Source: Tyto alba (taxonomy: Eukaryota > Chordata > Aves > Strigiformes > Tytonidae). From it: 64,000 bases of DNA. Positions 1-11,850 of the stretch are shown one piece after another. The notes below the pieces were generated by a model that was not told the DNA's origin, did no database searches, and was given only the letters and a program-made list of their open reading frames with translations. Within the stretch, counting starts at the first letter, position 1, and each line of letters opens with the position of its first letter. A program made the translations under genes and the position numbers. The DNA is taken from positions 35,147,518 through 35,211,517 of the forward strand of contig NW_024881313.1 in the NCBI RefSeq assembly GCF_018691265.1, in the 5' to 3' direction.

Positions 1-432
1 TTTCCAGGCTAGAGTTGGAAAAAAAATAAATAGTTGTAGCGGATCAAACATAAAAATGGAACTACAGCTAGTGAAGATCTGTATATCTTCACTAACATAA
101 AAAATGAATCGATACTGGTTTATATCTTTAGCAATCTTGCTTTTAGTAGTAATCTGCATTTATGATAAGGCCGATGTACTTTGCTTTTGTTTTTTCTCTA
201 TAAAACAGCATGCTAGAATTTCTAATGTGTAGTGAGAATGAATGTAGGACTGGAGCACAGATATTAAAGTTGAATTGTACTATTGTATAGTTGAGAAGAA
301 AAGTACTCAATTTAGATTAAGGTATTGAATCCTTAAGCATGGGTCATTTGACAAGATATGACAAAACCAGTTCTTTTTGTCTTGTTATGACAGTTTAATG
401 ATAACCTGACAATTTAGTGTGTTATTCCTCAG

Positions 433-572
433 GCAATGCAGACCGAAGGCACTGTAAATTCAGACCGGATCCTAACATCCCTCTAATGTTTAGTGCTGTC
501 AATGAAGACTACCTTGGGAGTGGATGGTCACGAGGACACATGGCACCAGCGGGCGATAACAAATTTTCAACA
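433..572 (+). CDS. EXOG: EXOG coding exon with SRGH catalytic motif (exon 3 of 6 by the human gene model)
   Basis: EXOG is a mitochondrial inner-membrane 5'-exo/endonuclease of the DNA/RNA non-specific (beta-beta-alpha metal) family that takes part in mitochondrial DNA repair. The exon starts after the acceptor TTCCTCAG (AG at 431-432) in the second base of a codon. It ends before the donor GTAGGA at 573 on a codon boundary, giving 46 full codons. The protein reads NADRRHCKFRPDPNIP and later GSGWSRGHMAPAGDNKFS. SRGH replaces the DRGH of EndoG, which is diagnostic of EXOG. Counting back from the C-terminus against the 368-residue human protein (from memory) places this His at the human H140 catalytic position. 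The preceding exons, with the mitochondrial signal and membrane anchor, lie upstream of the window. Confidence 0.96.
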
Positions 573-2905
573 GTAGGATTCTTTTTCTTTCTTTTTAATT
601 TGTGTTTATCAATTGGAAAGGGTCAAAAGACTCTTAAAATTAATGTGTGATGTTCCTTTTGCAGTTTGTTTTGAGATGGAACATGATCTCATTATTGATG
701 CACAGACCTGGACTTGGAGTTACAAGGTCTATTCCTGACTGAGCACTGTAGGATGCTCTCACAGTCTGCTTCAGGCGTCTAAATCAGATGCATCCTCTGG
801 TGACATACCTCTCTTCATTAAATCATACCTAGATTAGCTTGTTTGGCAGACATGATGTGAGTATATCTTGTACAGTACAGTGTTAAGCAAGTTTTCTCGA
901 CCTCTTGTATGTCACATTGTCTACCTGTAAAATAAAGATGATAACCATCACCAAACAAACTTCGGAAGTATCTTCTGAAGCTCCGTTAAAGGGAGACAGG
1001 GAACGATGACTTCATTCTGGCCAACAGGTGCTGAAATGTTTAAGGCTAGATTGAGCAAAGCAAAGATGCTGTTAAGTACTGTTCTGTATTGGCAAGGGGA
1101 TTGCCTGCATGATTTAAAAGGCTTTTTCCTTTCTGGCAATGTGTATGAGGTAAATTAGAACCTTCTTTTGCTGTAGTTCTTTCAGTCTGTAAAATGTCTT
1201 CACCTGCCATTTATTTGAGCTGTAAGAAAAGCATGCCCTAATGCTTTGGCTGACTAACAAAGTAGCCTTGGATTTATTGGATCCTCTTGTGAAATGTGCA
1301 TAATGCAGCAATTTGTCAATTAAGAAGCAGTTTGAATTTGTATTTCTGCTAGCCAGAGTAGTATGCAGTGGGGCAGAGTGACGGCATAGTGACATGTGGT
1401 GGATGAAAGAACCAGTTGTTTTATTTCTACTGGAAGTGCCTTTGTGGTTATTTATTTGGGATATCTGGTGAGCTACCTGTCCAGAGAGATCCTGAACCTG
1501 GCTTGAAATGCAGTGAGATGTTACTAACTTTCAAATACAGCATTATAAACATTTAATTTCACAGTTTAATTAGTGTTGATAGTGTTTGCTCATTAACCTA
1601 AGGACTTCTGTCAGCCCCTTCACTTTGAAAAAGTAGGAGGTGAAAAGTATTGACAAGTACAGGACCTATGAAGATTCTGGGTTAAGGTCATGGAAATTTT
1701 TTTCCCTATATTTCCCTGCATTTGTGGCCAGCAGGTTGAGGGAGGTGTTTCTCTGCCTCTGCTCTTGTGAGACCCCCCCTGCAGTTCTGTGTCCAGCTCT
1801 GGGGCCTCAAACATCAGAAGGACATTGACCTGCTCGAGCGGGGCCAGAGGAGGCCACGAAGATGCTCGGGGGGCTGGAGCAGCTCCCCTGGGAGGCCGAG
1901 CTGAGAGAGTTCGGGAGTTCAGCCTGGAGAAGAGAAGGCTCCAGGGAGACCTTAGAGTGGCTTCCAGTGCTTAAAGGGGGGACAGGAAAGGTGGGGAAGG
2001 ACTCTTTATCAGGGAGTGTGGGGATAGGATGAGGGGTAATGCTTTTAAACTGAAAGAGGGCAGATTTAGATTAGATAGAAGGAATAAATTCTTCCCTGTG
2101 AGGGCGGTGAGGCACTGGCACAGGGTGCCCAGAGAACCTGTGGCTGCCCCCTCCCTGGAAGGGTTCAAGGCCAGGTTGGACGGGGCTTTGAGCAACCTGG
2201 GCTGGGGGAAGGTGTCCCTGCCCCTGGCAGGGGGGTTGGAACTGGGTGATCTTTAAGGTCCCTTCTAACCCAAAACATTCTATGATTATATGCTATGATT
2301 CTATATGTGTAGTTTTCTAGCACCGGGTTCTTCACATCTGGAGATATGTGGGCTTCGGTTCAGAGAGGTTTATGACACTTTCTAAAGATAAAATTAAGCA
2401 TATATGTAGATATTTGACCATTATGGTTTCATAAATAATTTCATTTCCTACATGTTATGTATTTGTAAAATATTGATGAATATTTTTTAAAAAAAACCTT
2501 TCTTGTAAAGGAAAGAAAAAGCTAACCATTAGGCAGTCAAAAAAATGAAAAGCATGAGTGAAACCATCCTTCCCATTCAAAAAGAAGAGTAGCTAGTTGC
2601 TTCCAAAGACATTACAAAACTGACACTGGGTGACATAGTATTTCTTGTGCCTCTAGAACTGGACATTCTAGTGCTGTTTCTGTCAAAAAAACCCCAACCA
2701 AACAGTAGATACATTTTGCAAGGTTTACACCTCTGTTAGGCACCTCTTAATCCAAAATAATTTTGTAGATGTTCTGAGTTAAGTTTTATCTGATCTTTTG
2801 TTGATAATGTTGCAACTAAACTAGAAAGATTCTGATCAAAACACTTCTAAAGTGTGTTTACAACTTGTAAATGTTTCAATAAAATATATTACTTTCTTTA
2901 TGCAG
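573..2905 (+). other. EXOG: EXOG intron containing a CR1 fragment
   Basis: This is a GT-AG intron with donor GTAGGA at 573 and acceptor TTTATGCAG ending at 2905. It is phase 0. The interior is ordinary AT-rich intron sequence apart from the CR1 3' end at about 1783-2305. No other gene was recognised. Confidence 0.93.
1783..2305 (+). mobile_element. CR1 LINE, 5'-truncated 3' end
   Basis: The sequence follows the avian CR1 3' region in sense orientation. It starts near TTCTGTGTCCAGCTCTGGGG (end of the reverse-transcriptase ORF) and passes through GCCTGGAGAAGAGAAGGCTC and AGGGACTCTTTATCAGG-like text. It continues with GATTTAGATTAGAT and GAAGGGTTCAAGGCCAGGTT, and ends with TCCCTTCTAACCCAAAACATTCTATGATT plus a degenerate copy of the terminal 8-bp repeat. 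CR1 copies lack poly(A) tails and are typically 5'-truncated, as here. The reading frame is broken by stops, so this is a dead copy. The 5' boundary is approximate. Confidence 0.95.
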
Positions 2906-2982
2906 AGAGCTATGGCCGAAACATTTTATCTGTCGAACATCGTGCCTCAGAATTATGAAAATAATGCTGGATTTTGGAACAG
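2906..2982 (+). CDS. EXOG: EXOG coding exon with metal-binding Asn
   Basis: This 77-bp exon lies between acceptor TTTATGCAG and donor CAG|GTGAGA. It reads RAMAETFYLSNIVPQNYENN followed by AGFWN and the first two bases of an Arg codon, so it ends in phase 2. The segment corresponds to human KAMAETFYLSNIVPQ. Counting in human numbering puts the second N of the ENN pair at N171, a residue described as a Mg2+ ligand in EXOG; that position is inferred by counting, not aligned. Phase is maintained with the preceding and following exons, so the reading frame is intact. Confidence 0.96.
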
Positions 2983-5976
2983 GTGAGAGATTACTTGTAA
3001 GTAAACTAAGTGAAAAACATCAGGCCTTGGCATAAATAGAAAACACTTCATCACATCTAACTATTCTCGAGCACTTTATAAATTATCTGTAGAGATCATA
3101 GGAAATTTCTCTGAAATAAAAGACAGCTCAATCCTCACAGTGCAAGAACAGTATAATAACTACTTTAGTTCTTTATTCAGTCAAACTGTAGAGGACATTT
3201 ATTTGGAGTAGACAAAATTACTACTTCTGGCTGATGTGGGTAAAGGTACCAGGCTTAACATCTCTCCTTAATGAAAATTCAGTAGAAGCAAGGAAAGGGT
3301 TTAGATCTCACTTTAACATCTCTTCCTCAAAAAAGTGCTTCCAGTGTGAGAGTATTCACATCGTTGTATGTGGATGTTGGTTCACTTTGAACTGAAGAAC
3401 TGAGCGCTCCCCACTGAGTCGTGACTACTTCAGGTCTTAGGTGTTCCTTCAAGTGCTGGCTTCCATGTAGTAGGCAGGCAGTTCTCTGTCACTTGTGGTT
3501 GCTGGCTGGATTGGCTTTGAGGAGAAGTGAGTGGTTGATAAATTTAGACTTTCTTCATGTAGGATTTTTATTCTTTCCCTCCTTTGAGCAGAGAAACACA
3601 TTAATGAAAGTAGCATTCATCCAGTGCTTCTTGCATAGGACTTACAGAATGTTAAGACTCAGGAGGGAAAAAAGAATTTCACAAGATCTGCTTAAGGGAA
3701 GGTTAGCAAAATTATGTACAGTATTGTACTAAAAGTCTATCAAAAATGCATCATCATTCAACTTCACACTGCTTTCCAGTTTTACAAGAATGCATATAAA
3801 ATCATATGAGGCATTCAGTAAGGTTATTCTGTTTTATAGACAAATAAAATGCTGTAACATTTTTAAGAGATTTTTTTGTTATTGTTTTAATACCTCAACT
3901 ATTTGAGCATAAAATTTCCCTATACCAAAGCTAGGCATTCGTACCAATTCGAGGTTGGAAACCCTCTTTATTTCCCTTGAGCAGGATCTCTTCCTATTCA
4001 GGAAATCATGGGGAGCGCTCAAAAATCTCCATTGGCACTATCAGTCCTACAATTTAAGCAGCTATTATCACTTTCTCCCAACCCCAGCAACCTATCCCCA
4101 CAGTTTAAATACATGAACCAGGTGTTTGTGCCACTTGTCAGTTACTTTTTTAACGAAAAATAATTTTAAGGATACTGTGTTTCACATGTGTTGTATGCCA
4201 TCCTGGCTTCAGTGTTCTCTTCCTCTTTTTTTAATTGTTTGCTTCTTAAATTGTCTTCTGAGGTGCAGGTAGACAATACAACTTAGTTTAACAGTCTATT
4301 GTTTTTTTTTAAAGCAGTGTTCACCCTCCAGCCATGTGGTTTTTTTCTGCTTTCCCACTTCCAGCTCTGGTATTAACCTGACTGTGGCAAGTCAATTCCA
4401 TTTGCTAACCCAGTTAAACTGATTCGCATTTTGTTTTGCTTGGTTATGTTTCTGCCAGATTAGAAAATTGGATCAACTGGTGAGATGAGTGTAGAGATGG
4501 AAGATGGAGTAGGACTGTTCAGCTGAGGCAGACAAGGGGAGCAGTAGGAAAGGGGACAGCAGGACTGCATCTTTCAGCAAGCTATTAGATAGTAAGCTAT
4601 TAGATTATTTCAGCAGTGTGGTCTGACTGCACCTCAGTATTTATTCCTCATTCTGTTCCCACCAACATGGATGCTTCTTTCTTTGCTGGTGTTTTCTGTC
4701 ATGTTTTGAGTGTGATTTCATGGTCACTGTAATCTGATCTCTGTCCCTGCTGCCACCAAAAGCAGTTTTCTCCCTAGCTGCATTTATTCCCATTCTTTCG
4801 TTGTGCCAGGTGGTGTTTGTATTGCCATGCCGGGAGACAGCCTGAGGAGCTGAGCTGCTTGGAAGCAAAGCTGACGACAGCAGGAAAAAAATTAGCTTGT
4901 AGTCAATGCTTTGACATATCACATGGCAACTCACTATTACCAAAGGAGAAAGGGCTCGTTTCTACTAATTCAGATTCGTGAGGCTCATTCCTGCTAATTC
5001 TGATTTGTGTGAGCTGATTTAACTCACTAACCCAGCACAAAAAATGACTGGTTTTGTTGAGGGTTATTGACAGATGAAGAGTGCTAACGGTAGCCCAAGT
5101 GACAGGCATGAGGAACAGGGATGAGACAGAGACTGGTCAGAAACTCCCTTTTGTAAGGAGCCAGATCAGCTGGGCTTATCTGTCTCGTGTCCTGGTCTGT
5201 TTGTCCATTTGAGTGAAGTGCAGCTCTGTCTTTAGTGAAGGGCCGATGGGTGCTCACTGTATGTGATTTCTATAACACTTGGGCTGTAGATCAAAGGTGG
5301 ACTATAATCTTTTGTTTTATGTAAAATGGGTGTGATCCAGAAACCTTCCTATTTGGAGAAATATTTTATGCTGTAAACTGAATCAATTAGTTTAAGAAGC
5401 AAAAATAATGTTAGTATTTCTGGAGTTAGTACTTTATTTTTAAACAGTTTTATATAAAAAAAACAGTAAGTAGACTTAGTGAGAATGGCATGTAGAAACT
5501 TTCCTAAATACTCTGAGCTATGAAAAGATCTTTCTGTTGCAGGGCATTGATTCCTCGGGGAGGAACATGCAAATCCGGTAATGTGGTAAAACCTTTTGAA
5601 GTAAAAACCTCACAACCTGCTGTTTCAAATGAGTAATTTACTAATCTGAAGTGACCATCAACAGCATCTTTCTAGTGTCAAGTATTGGGAGTAAGGAGGG
5701 AACTCAGATTTTCAGGACAGATAGTAAGGCTATAGAAACCATTTTCAAATGTGTGTGATAACACATGCCTGTCTGTAAGTAAGTGAACCTGGGACAAGTG
5801 GGAAGTCTTGGGCCTGCACTTGACCTTCTTTGACTTGTCTTGTGAGTCGGTCACATGAGTTTGGAAGAATGCTCCCAAACTGTCAGTATTTCATCTTGCT
5901 CTTCACAGTATGTTTCAAAGATTATTATGTTAAATTTTCCCAGCTGACTTTACCCTATCTGACAAATATGTTCCAG
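2983..5976 (+). other. EXOG: EXOG intron
   Basis: This is a GT-AG intron of about 3.0 kb with donor GTGAGA and acceptor ATGTTCCAG. It is AT-rich with no recognisable repeat or gene. The short open stretches in it (for example 3421-3732 on the + strand and 4641-4943 on the - strand) resemble no protein I know and lack splice support. Confidence 0.92.
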
Positions 5977-6091
5977 AATGGAAATGTATTGTCGGGAATT
6001 GACTGAGAGATTTGAGGATGTTTGGGTAGTTTCTGGACCTCTGACCTTGCCTCAAACAAATGATGATGGAAAGAAGAGTGTTACTTATCAG
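5977..6091 (+). CDS. EXOG: EXOG coding exon (MYCRELTERFEDVWVVSGP block)
   Basis: This 115-bp exon completes the split Arg codon and then reads MEMYCRELTERFEDVWVVSG, PLTLPQTNDDGKKSVTYQ. It is nearly identical to human EXOG in the EMYCRELTERFEDVWVVSGP stretch. The first Glu falls at human position E179, described as part of the active-site metal network; the numbering is inferred by counting. The exon ends on a codon boundary before the strong donor CAG|GTATGT. A phase-0 end means any downstream exon starting in phase 0 could in principle be joined, which matters for the alternative-exon question in the next intron. Confidence 0.96.
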
Positions 6092-9000
6092 GTATGTATC
6101 TATGTTGCTGGGTTAACAGTGCAGTGGCAATACTATATTTATTTAAAATTGATACTGTAGCTTGATAAAGTTAAACATCGTAGTACATGCAAAATGTACA
6201 AAATGTCCAATGCTAGTTGGGACAAGTTCAGTAGAGATGTTGTATCTTACCTACACATGAAAAAGTATAATTTAAAAACAATTTATTTCCAAAGAGAGAT
6301 CTATTAAATGTTTGTTCACAGTCTGCAGTAAACTGTTTTCTGACTTCCATAATACATGACAGTATTTCAGCAGAGAGTTAGTGGGTTTTGCTGATGTGTA
6401 AGCATCTGTTCAATCATTTATTGATACATTTTAGAAGCAGTGCAATACAAAGCTAGTGTGAGTTTCTCAAAACTGTACAGGGTATTGAAATGTCTGAGCT
6501 CCATTCATTTCAAAAGCAGTTGTTTGCTGATACCCCACATGCATCATTTAGATGAGGCCATGCAATTGAGATTCTGAGCATACCAAAGTCAACTGAAAGA
6601 CTTCATTCAAGTTCAGTAGTTTTTAGGTGAATGGAGTGTAATCGCTGGTTCACAGTACTGTACCCCCTCTTCTTATTTTTGGTCCCCCATTTTTATTACC
6701 TGCTTAAAATACTCTGAAGATTAAGGATTGATAGTGCACAGTCTCTAGAAACCATCGCTGATAGATAGGAGAGGCTATCAGGTTGAGAGGTGAATTTATT
6801 ATTGCTTATCCTGACTTACTCACTGTAAGCATGTGTTTAGTCATCTGTAGGATCTGAGCATAGTAAGGTATTCAAGGAAGGAAGTATTACCTTCTGCCCC
6901 TACTGTAATGAGATACCATTGCTGTTTTCAGCTGCTAGATGAAAGGTAGCATAATGCAAATAATAAATGCTGTATTTTTCGCCTCTTGAAAAAAAACACT
7001 TTTCCTTGAAAATAAGTACTCGGATCAACTACAGCTTCAGCTCTTGAGTGATTCAGCTATCCAACTAGTTCTCTGAAGAGCAGTGAACAAGCTTGCTATA
7101 ACAAGCCCCTATTTCAAAGGAATATGAGAGACACAAGAGAAGAGGGATGTTCAGATTTCAACACCAGCATTTTTAGTGGTGAGATTTAGGCACTATTTCT
7201 CCATTATAAATACACAGCTGATTTCCATTTGATTGAACTTGAAACTCAGTCATGGTAGAATGTAATTTTTCCTGCTTGCTCTTACCTTTTTAATTCTTGA
7301 AAAACTGTCCCTTATGTCCCCACCCGCACATGTCTGTAACCTTGACTGATGAAATCACAACTTTGATTTTGGGTTTGTTGTTACTTTTTTCCCAGTCACA
7401 TGTTATGCATATGAAAATGCAGTAATGATAATTTATCTTTTTCTTGTTCAGTATCAGTTCCAACTTCAGCACATCTTTGTGAGGAAGGTGACAACTGTGC
7501 TCATTTTCAAGCAGATAAATAAACCGTGGTTAAGGGATATGAACAATGTGACATGATAAGTTAGTGGCAAAGCCAGCTTGATACTGGCAGTGGTTCCTTG
7601 GCACCCAAAGAGAGACTGCTGACTTTGCTATTGCCCATTATACTTTCCAGTCCTTTTCGTTGTCTGCCAGCGCTTATGACTGTCAGATCTTACCAGAAGA
7701 TGCTTAATTATGCAGTGCAATAGAAGACCATCCATACTGGACTCTGTTTACTGGGCTAGTTTTCTACTGCCATAGAAAGAGAGCAGCACACAGAGGAGCC
7801 CAGCACTTACTTGTGACAGCATGAGATATGTCCAAATGCACATAGCTGGGAGCAGGAGGGAGATGTTCCCTTTCAACAGTCTGGAGCTGAGTGTTTGGCT
7901 TACTGTCATGCAGAATGGTACCGTAAGAGTTCTCCAGGCTTGAACATAGCTTGCTGGAATTTGCCTCCTTTTAGGTGTCAGGATATTGCATTATTTTTTA
8001 TCTCTAAAAATACATATTCATCTTAAAATAGCAAGGAATTAAAAATCCTGAGCTGACTTGAACATTTTATAACTGGAAATTATTTTCCAGGAAGCAGTTG
8101 AATCATCTATCAACTGCTTCACTTTAATCTTGGTTATCTTTTTCTAGTTTTTCTCTAGGGAAAGTGTTTACTTAGAAGAGAAAAATTACCTTTTATGAAA
8201 AATTATTATGACTCCATTTTGGTTTTGAAATGTAAATTTGAGTATTCCACAGGTAAAAATAAGAGCAGGCACTGCATCTGACTGCCTTTATTCAAAATAA
8301 CTTGATATCAGGATACAGTGATGCAATAATAGTGGCACAAAATGTCCATGCTGCTTTGATTATCATATCATTCTGTTCTTGTCTGTTGCCAAGATGTCTT
8401 CATCATCTTTGGGTTTGATGACAACTCTGGTCTTTTATGAATGTTTTATCAGTTTTGGTCTTAATATAAACTATGAAGTGAAGTTCAGTGTGAGATTGAA
8501 AACAGTGGAATGATGGTATTCATGTTTTCATTTCACCATTTGACCACGTTCATAAATCCTTTACTCAGCTTCCTACAGTGAGATTCATGATGTAAATTGA
8601 TTTGTATTTAAGTACAGATAATGCTGTCTACAGGTGGAAAAAGTAAAATGTTGATTTGGGGCATTTTTTTTAATTTTGTTTTAAATATTAAATTATTTGA
8701 TTTAGGTCCTCTTTGGCTACACTCTTAAGTGTAAATAAATACAGGCTGAGAAATGGTTATTTTTAAATCTCTTTATGGCACAAGTTCTTGTGCTTGCCAT
8801 TGGGCTCTCTTTGGGAAGAAAGACTTCAGAATGAAGTAGAGTGGTCACTTGGTTTTGTTTTTATTTTGTTTTGGTTTTTTCTTCTTACATCAACGCATAC
8901 ACTTAGAAGGGAGAACACAGCTTGCCAGTGCACTGGAGAGAAGTTATTTTCAAACAGATACCTCGGATATAATTGCAATCATTGCCATTGATTTTGGTAG

Positions 9001-10151
9001 TTTGGGATTTTTCCCCTAAAGCCAGAACACTAAGAGTTGGTAGCTGATTGGGAAGGGAAGGTACCTCTTAGCTGTCTTTCGGAGTGAGCTCTGCTAGGTT
9101 CAAACAAGTGACTTAGAAATGAAAGGCTTTTAGTCCTCATTGTTTGGGTTTATGAAGCTGATGTGAGAAGATGTCATTTTTCTTTGTATGTGCTGTTTAA
9201 GGAGAAGTGCTGTAGTATTCACAATAGTGCTGAAACTCACAACCTGTAATCTGGCAATGTGACTATTAAGGCTGAGCTCCTTTCTAATATTTTTCTTCTC
9301 CTCTGAGACTAGAACTGTGGAAAAAAGCAAGCACAGAAGTACTACAGTGAATGTGTCTGCACTGATTTGCTTCAGATCTTTTTTTCAATCTTAGTTTCCT
9401 TTTTTTTTGGCCAAAGGAGTGTTGAAATACGTATCCATGGCTTTACAGGCTGGTGTTTTTCTCATCAGACATCCAAAAAGGTTATTTTTAGATCACTATA
9501 GAGGAAAAACAGAGCATCGGTCATGGCATTGATCCCAGTTCCTGCTTGGACTCTGGTACCATTTGCTGTTTAATTCCAGAAAGGGAATTAACCTTGAACT
9601 CCTTAGATGCCAGCGTTGTTCTATCTATTGGCTGAACTTGCTGTATCCTCAGATACGTTCTGTCATTTCATCTGTCTCCAGTGGAGGCTTTTATTGCAAA
9701 GAGGAGATTGATGACCGTGGTTGGTATCTGAAAAACATATTTTGAGAATATATGTAAAATAGGATGCCAACAGGAAAAATCTGTTCTATGTCATTGGAGA
9801 GGCAGATGCAGGTTTTTCAGTTTTGTCCAGATCAAATCAAAATGACATTGTCTTGTTTTATACATTAGTGTTCTCCAGGGACTGTCACTTTAGTGATTTT
9901 CCTCTGTCAGCCGGTTCGGTGCTTGAAATACAAATTTTGCAATTCTCCTGCATTGTGCTCCATGCTCCACCCTTCTTATTCCCAATGCCATGGTAGTAAA
10001 TACCAATTTAAGAAGAATTGACTCTGGTTGGCAAATGAAAGTACAGTTTAGATAATGTTTTGTTTGTTGTTTGAAGACATTTTTATGTACTTTTTAGTGA
10101 TATACTAGGTTCATACTGGAATCATGTTTGCTGTTTAATTTTCAAAATTGA

Positions 10152-10226
10152 ATGGCTAGACTGGACCAGAGATACACAATAACTGTACTGGAAGATATGC
10201 TTACTTGTGATCAAGATCTGTGGCAA
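10152..10226 (+). other. Possible small coding exon inside EXOG intron (unproven)
   Basis: An ATG opens 25 codons (starting MARLDQRYTITV, ending DQDLWQ) that end exactly at a consensus donor CAA|GTAAGT. A TGA lies immediately upstream in frame, so the ATG would have to be the true start. The surroundings of the ATG are not a strong Kozak context. The next candidate segment (11059) begins in the same phase. I do not recognise the peptide. A 25-codon open stretch is common by chance; the donor is what makes it worth listing. Confidence 0.2.
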
Positions 10227-10753
10227 GTAAGTCCTTGGGAAAGAAATTGCATCTCTCAAATATAAGATGGTACTTTAAGGTTTTCCCCAGTCAACTTTCA
10301 GAAGTAGTAGAGGTTTAATCCAAGATACAATAGGAAACCTTCTTAAAGGAGGAAATAAACCTGGAGACTACTACCATTTGTTGGCTGCTCCAAATGGACT
10401 CAAGGCTACACAGGCAGCTTATGGATCTAGGTCCATTATACGTGTCCCATAAAACTTATGTTCAACAAGCTAGATCTTAGATCAGCTGGTGTAAATGACT
10501 AGAGCTCTGTCAGCCCTAAATTTAGACATGATGTACAAATGAAATTAATAGGCACTGGGTTAAGACTGGAGGAGAGGAGACACCAAAGGTGCAGGATAGA
10601 TTTATGGGGTTACTTTTATTTAGCACTGTACCCATCCAAAGGTTCTTTTATTATAAGAAGAGTGGTGATAGGGACTGTAGTGAATTCCATGTTAAGTAAC
10701 CTAAATAGATTCTGTGCAAGTAGTAGTCTGTCATGCATATATACACCCTCTTT

Positions 10754-10757
<4 letters not shown>

Positions 10758-10785
<28 letters not shown>
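10758..10785 (+). repeat. Poly(A) run, A28
   Basis: An uninterrupted run of 28 A residues is followed by CAAAAGAAAG. No AATAAA stands 10-30 nt upstream and no flanking duplication is evident, so it reads as a homopolymer repeat rather than a retrocopy tail. Confidence 0.95.
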
Positions 10786-10786
<1 letters not shown>

Positions 10787-11058
10787 AAAAGAAAGATTTT
10801 GGGGTGTCTGTCTGTTAATGCCATAACTATGTATTTAGGCACAGATATTTTTTTAATATCTCTCCTTTTTTTTTTTTTTCTTTCTGCCTTGTTTAGGATG
10901 GCCAAATGATTTGGTGATAGCAATCAGACCAGCCATAACAAATTAAATTTTCCTGAAGTTACATACATTTGCATTTTGGAGTGCTTGTCTGTGCAGTGTT
11001 GTTGCAGATTGTTACTATGATTTTTATCTGTGGTATTTTCTATTTTCTGTATTGTTAG

Positions 11059-11199
11059 GTCTGGCTTCACACCCCTCAGTTGTCAATGCCATCTGACAGA
11101 GTTCTCTCAGATATTGGGGAGAAAACTATCAACAGTCAGTACTGCGTAACACAAATCCAAAAGGAACTGGAGCGAAGGCAGTTGATGCTGTCACAATGA
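11059..11199 (+). other. Possible terminal exon inside EXOG intron (unproven)
   Basis: A pyrimidine-rich tract and acceptor (TTTTCTGTATTGTTAG) are followed by 46 open codons in phase 0, including the charged helical-looking stretch QIQKELERRQLML, then TGA at 11197. Polyadenylation-like AATAAA hexamers follow at 11207 and 11288. The exon could extend EXOG exon 5977-6091 as an alternative truncated C-terminus, or follow the 10152-10226 segment, since both end in phase 0. I do not recognise the protein. A 46-codon open run occurs by chance in roughly one of ten random starts, so this is a candidate only. Confidence 0.22.
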
Positions 11200-11757
11200 C
11201 CAAGTAAATAAAATTGTACTGATAGCAAAGGGAGTTTTTTATACTGCCAGAAAGTCTGTTTCTATACAGAATTTAGTATTGAATTATAATAAAGATTTGG
11301 CTTGTCAAACCTATCAGCGAGAGCCCTATCAGCAGGGATGATATTATCTACAGTAAAATATCTGATGGTCTTGGCCAGTATCATGCCACGAGTTATAGCT
11401 AAAACAAAATATATGCCTATTCAGAGAAAGCCAGAGTCTTATTTTGAGTGACAGGAATTATGTCCTTGAATGCTATCAAGAAATGTGACAGAAATCTTAA
11501 TTTCATTACTGCCAGACGTAGATGAAAGTACTGTTACATAGAAGATTGGGTGTATGCTTGGTTTTAGTCAGTTCTGGTTTGCACTATGGCTTAGTTCTAA
11601 ACTCTTGTTATACAGAGAAAGAAAGAGTTACTGAAGTGTAGAGGGAATTTCTGGAGTTACCATTTTACTATATTTGATGACGGTACCCTATGATGCAAGA
11701 ACTCTTCAGCATGTGCTGGCAATTAAGGCATGATTGAATGTGATTTCTGTTTACCAG

Positions 11758-11850
11758 GTCCTAAGAGAATCTCAGATAATTGCCAATCCAGAGCTGGCAC
11801 TTGCTCCTGAAAGGCCAGTAGTCCCTTCTGCTAATTCTCTTTATGGTTGA
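11758..11850 (+). other. Possible exon with stop inside EXOG intron (unproven)
   Basis: An acceptor-like TTCTGTTTACCAG is followed in phase 0 by 30 codons (VLRESQIIANPELALAPERP, then VVPSANSLYG) and TGA at 11848. It shares phase with the segments at 10152 and 11059. No AATAAA lies directly behind it. It could be an alternative last exon of the same hypothetical transcript. The short length makes chance a serious explanation. Confidence 0.15.

Noticed and set aside
2029..2256. Open frame with apparent protein-like sequence
   Set aside because: It is CR1 3' region sequence, not a host gene.
9563..9745. 60-codon + frame near an acceptor-like TTTAATTCCAG
   Set aside because: It lacks a donor or polyadenylation signal at its end, and the peptide looks unremarkable, so it is weaker than the other intron candidates.
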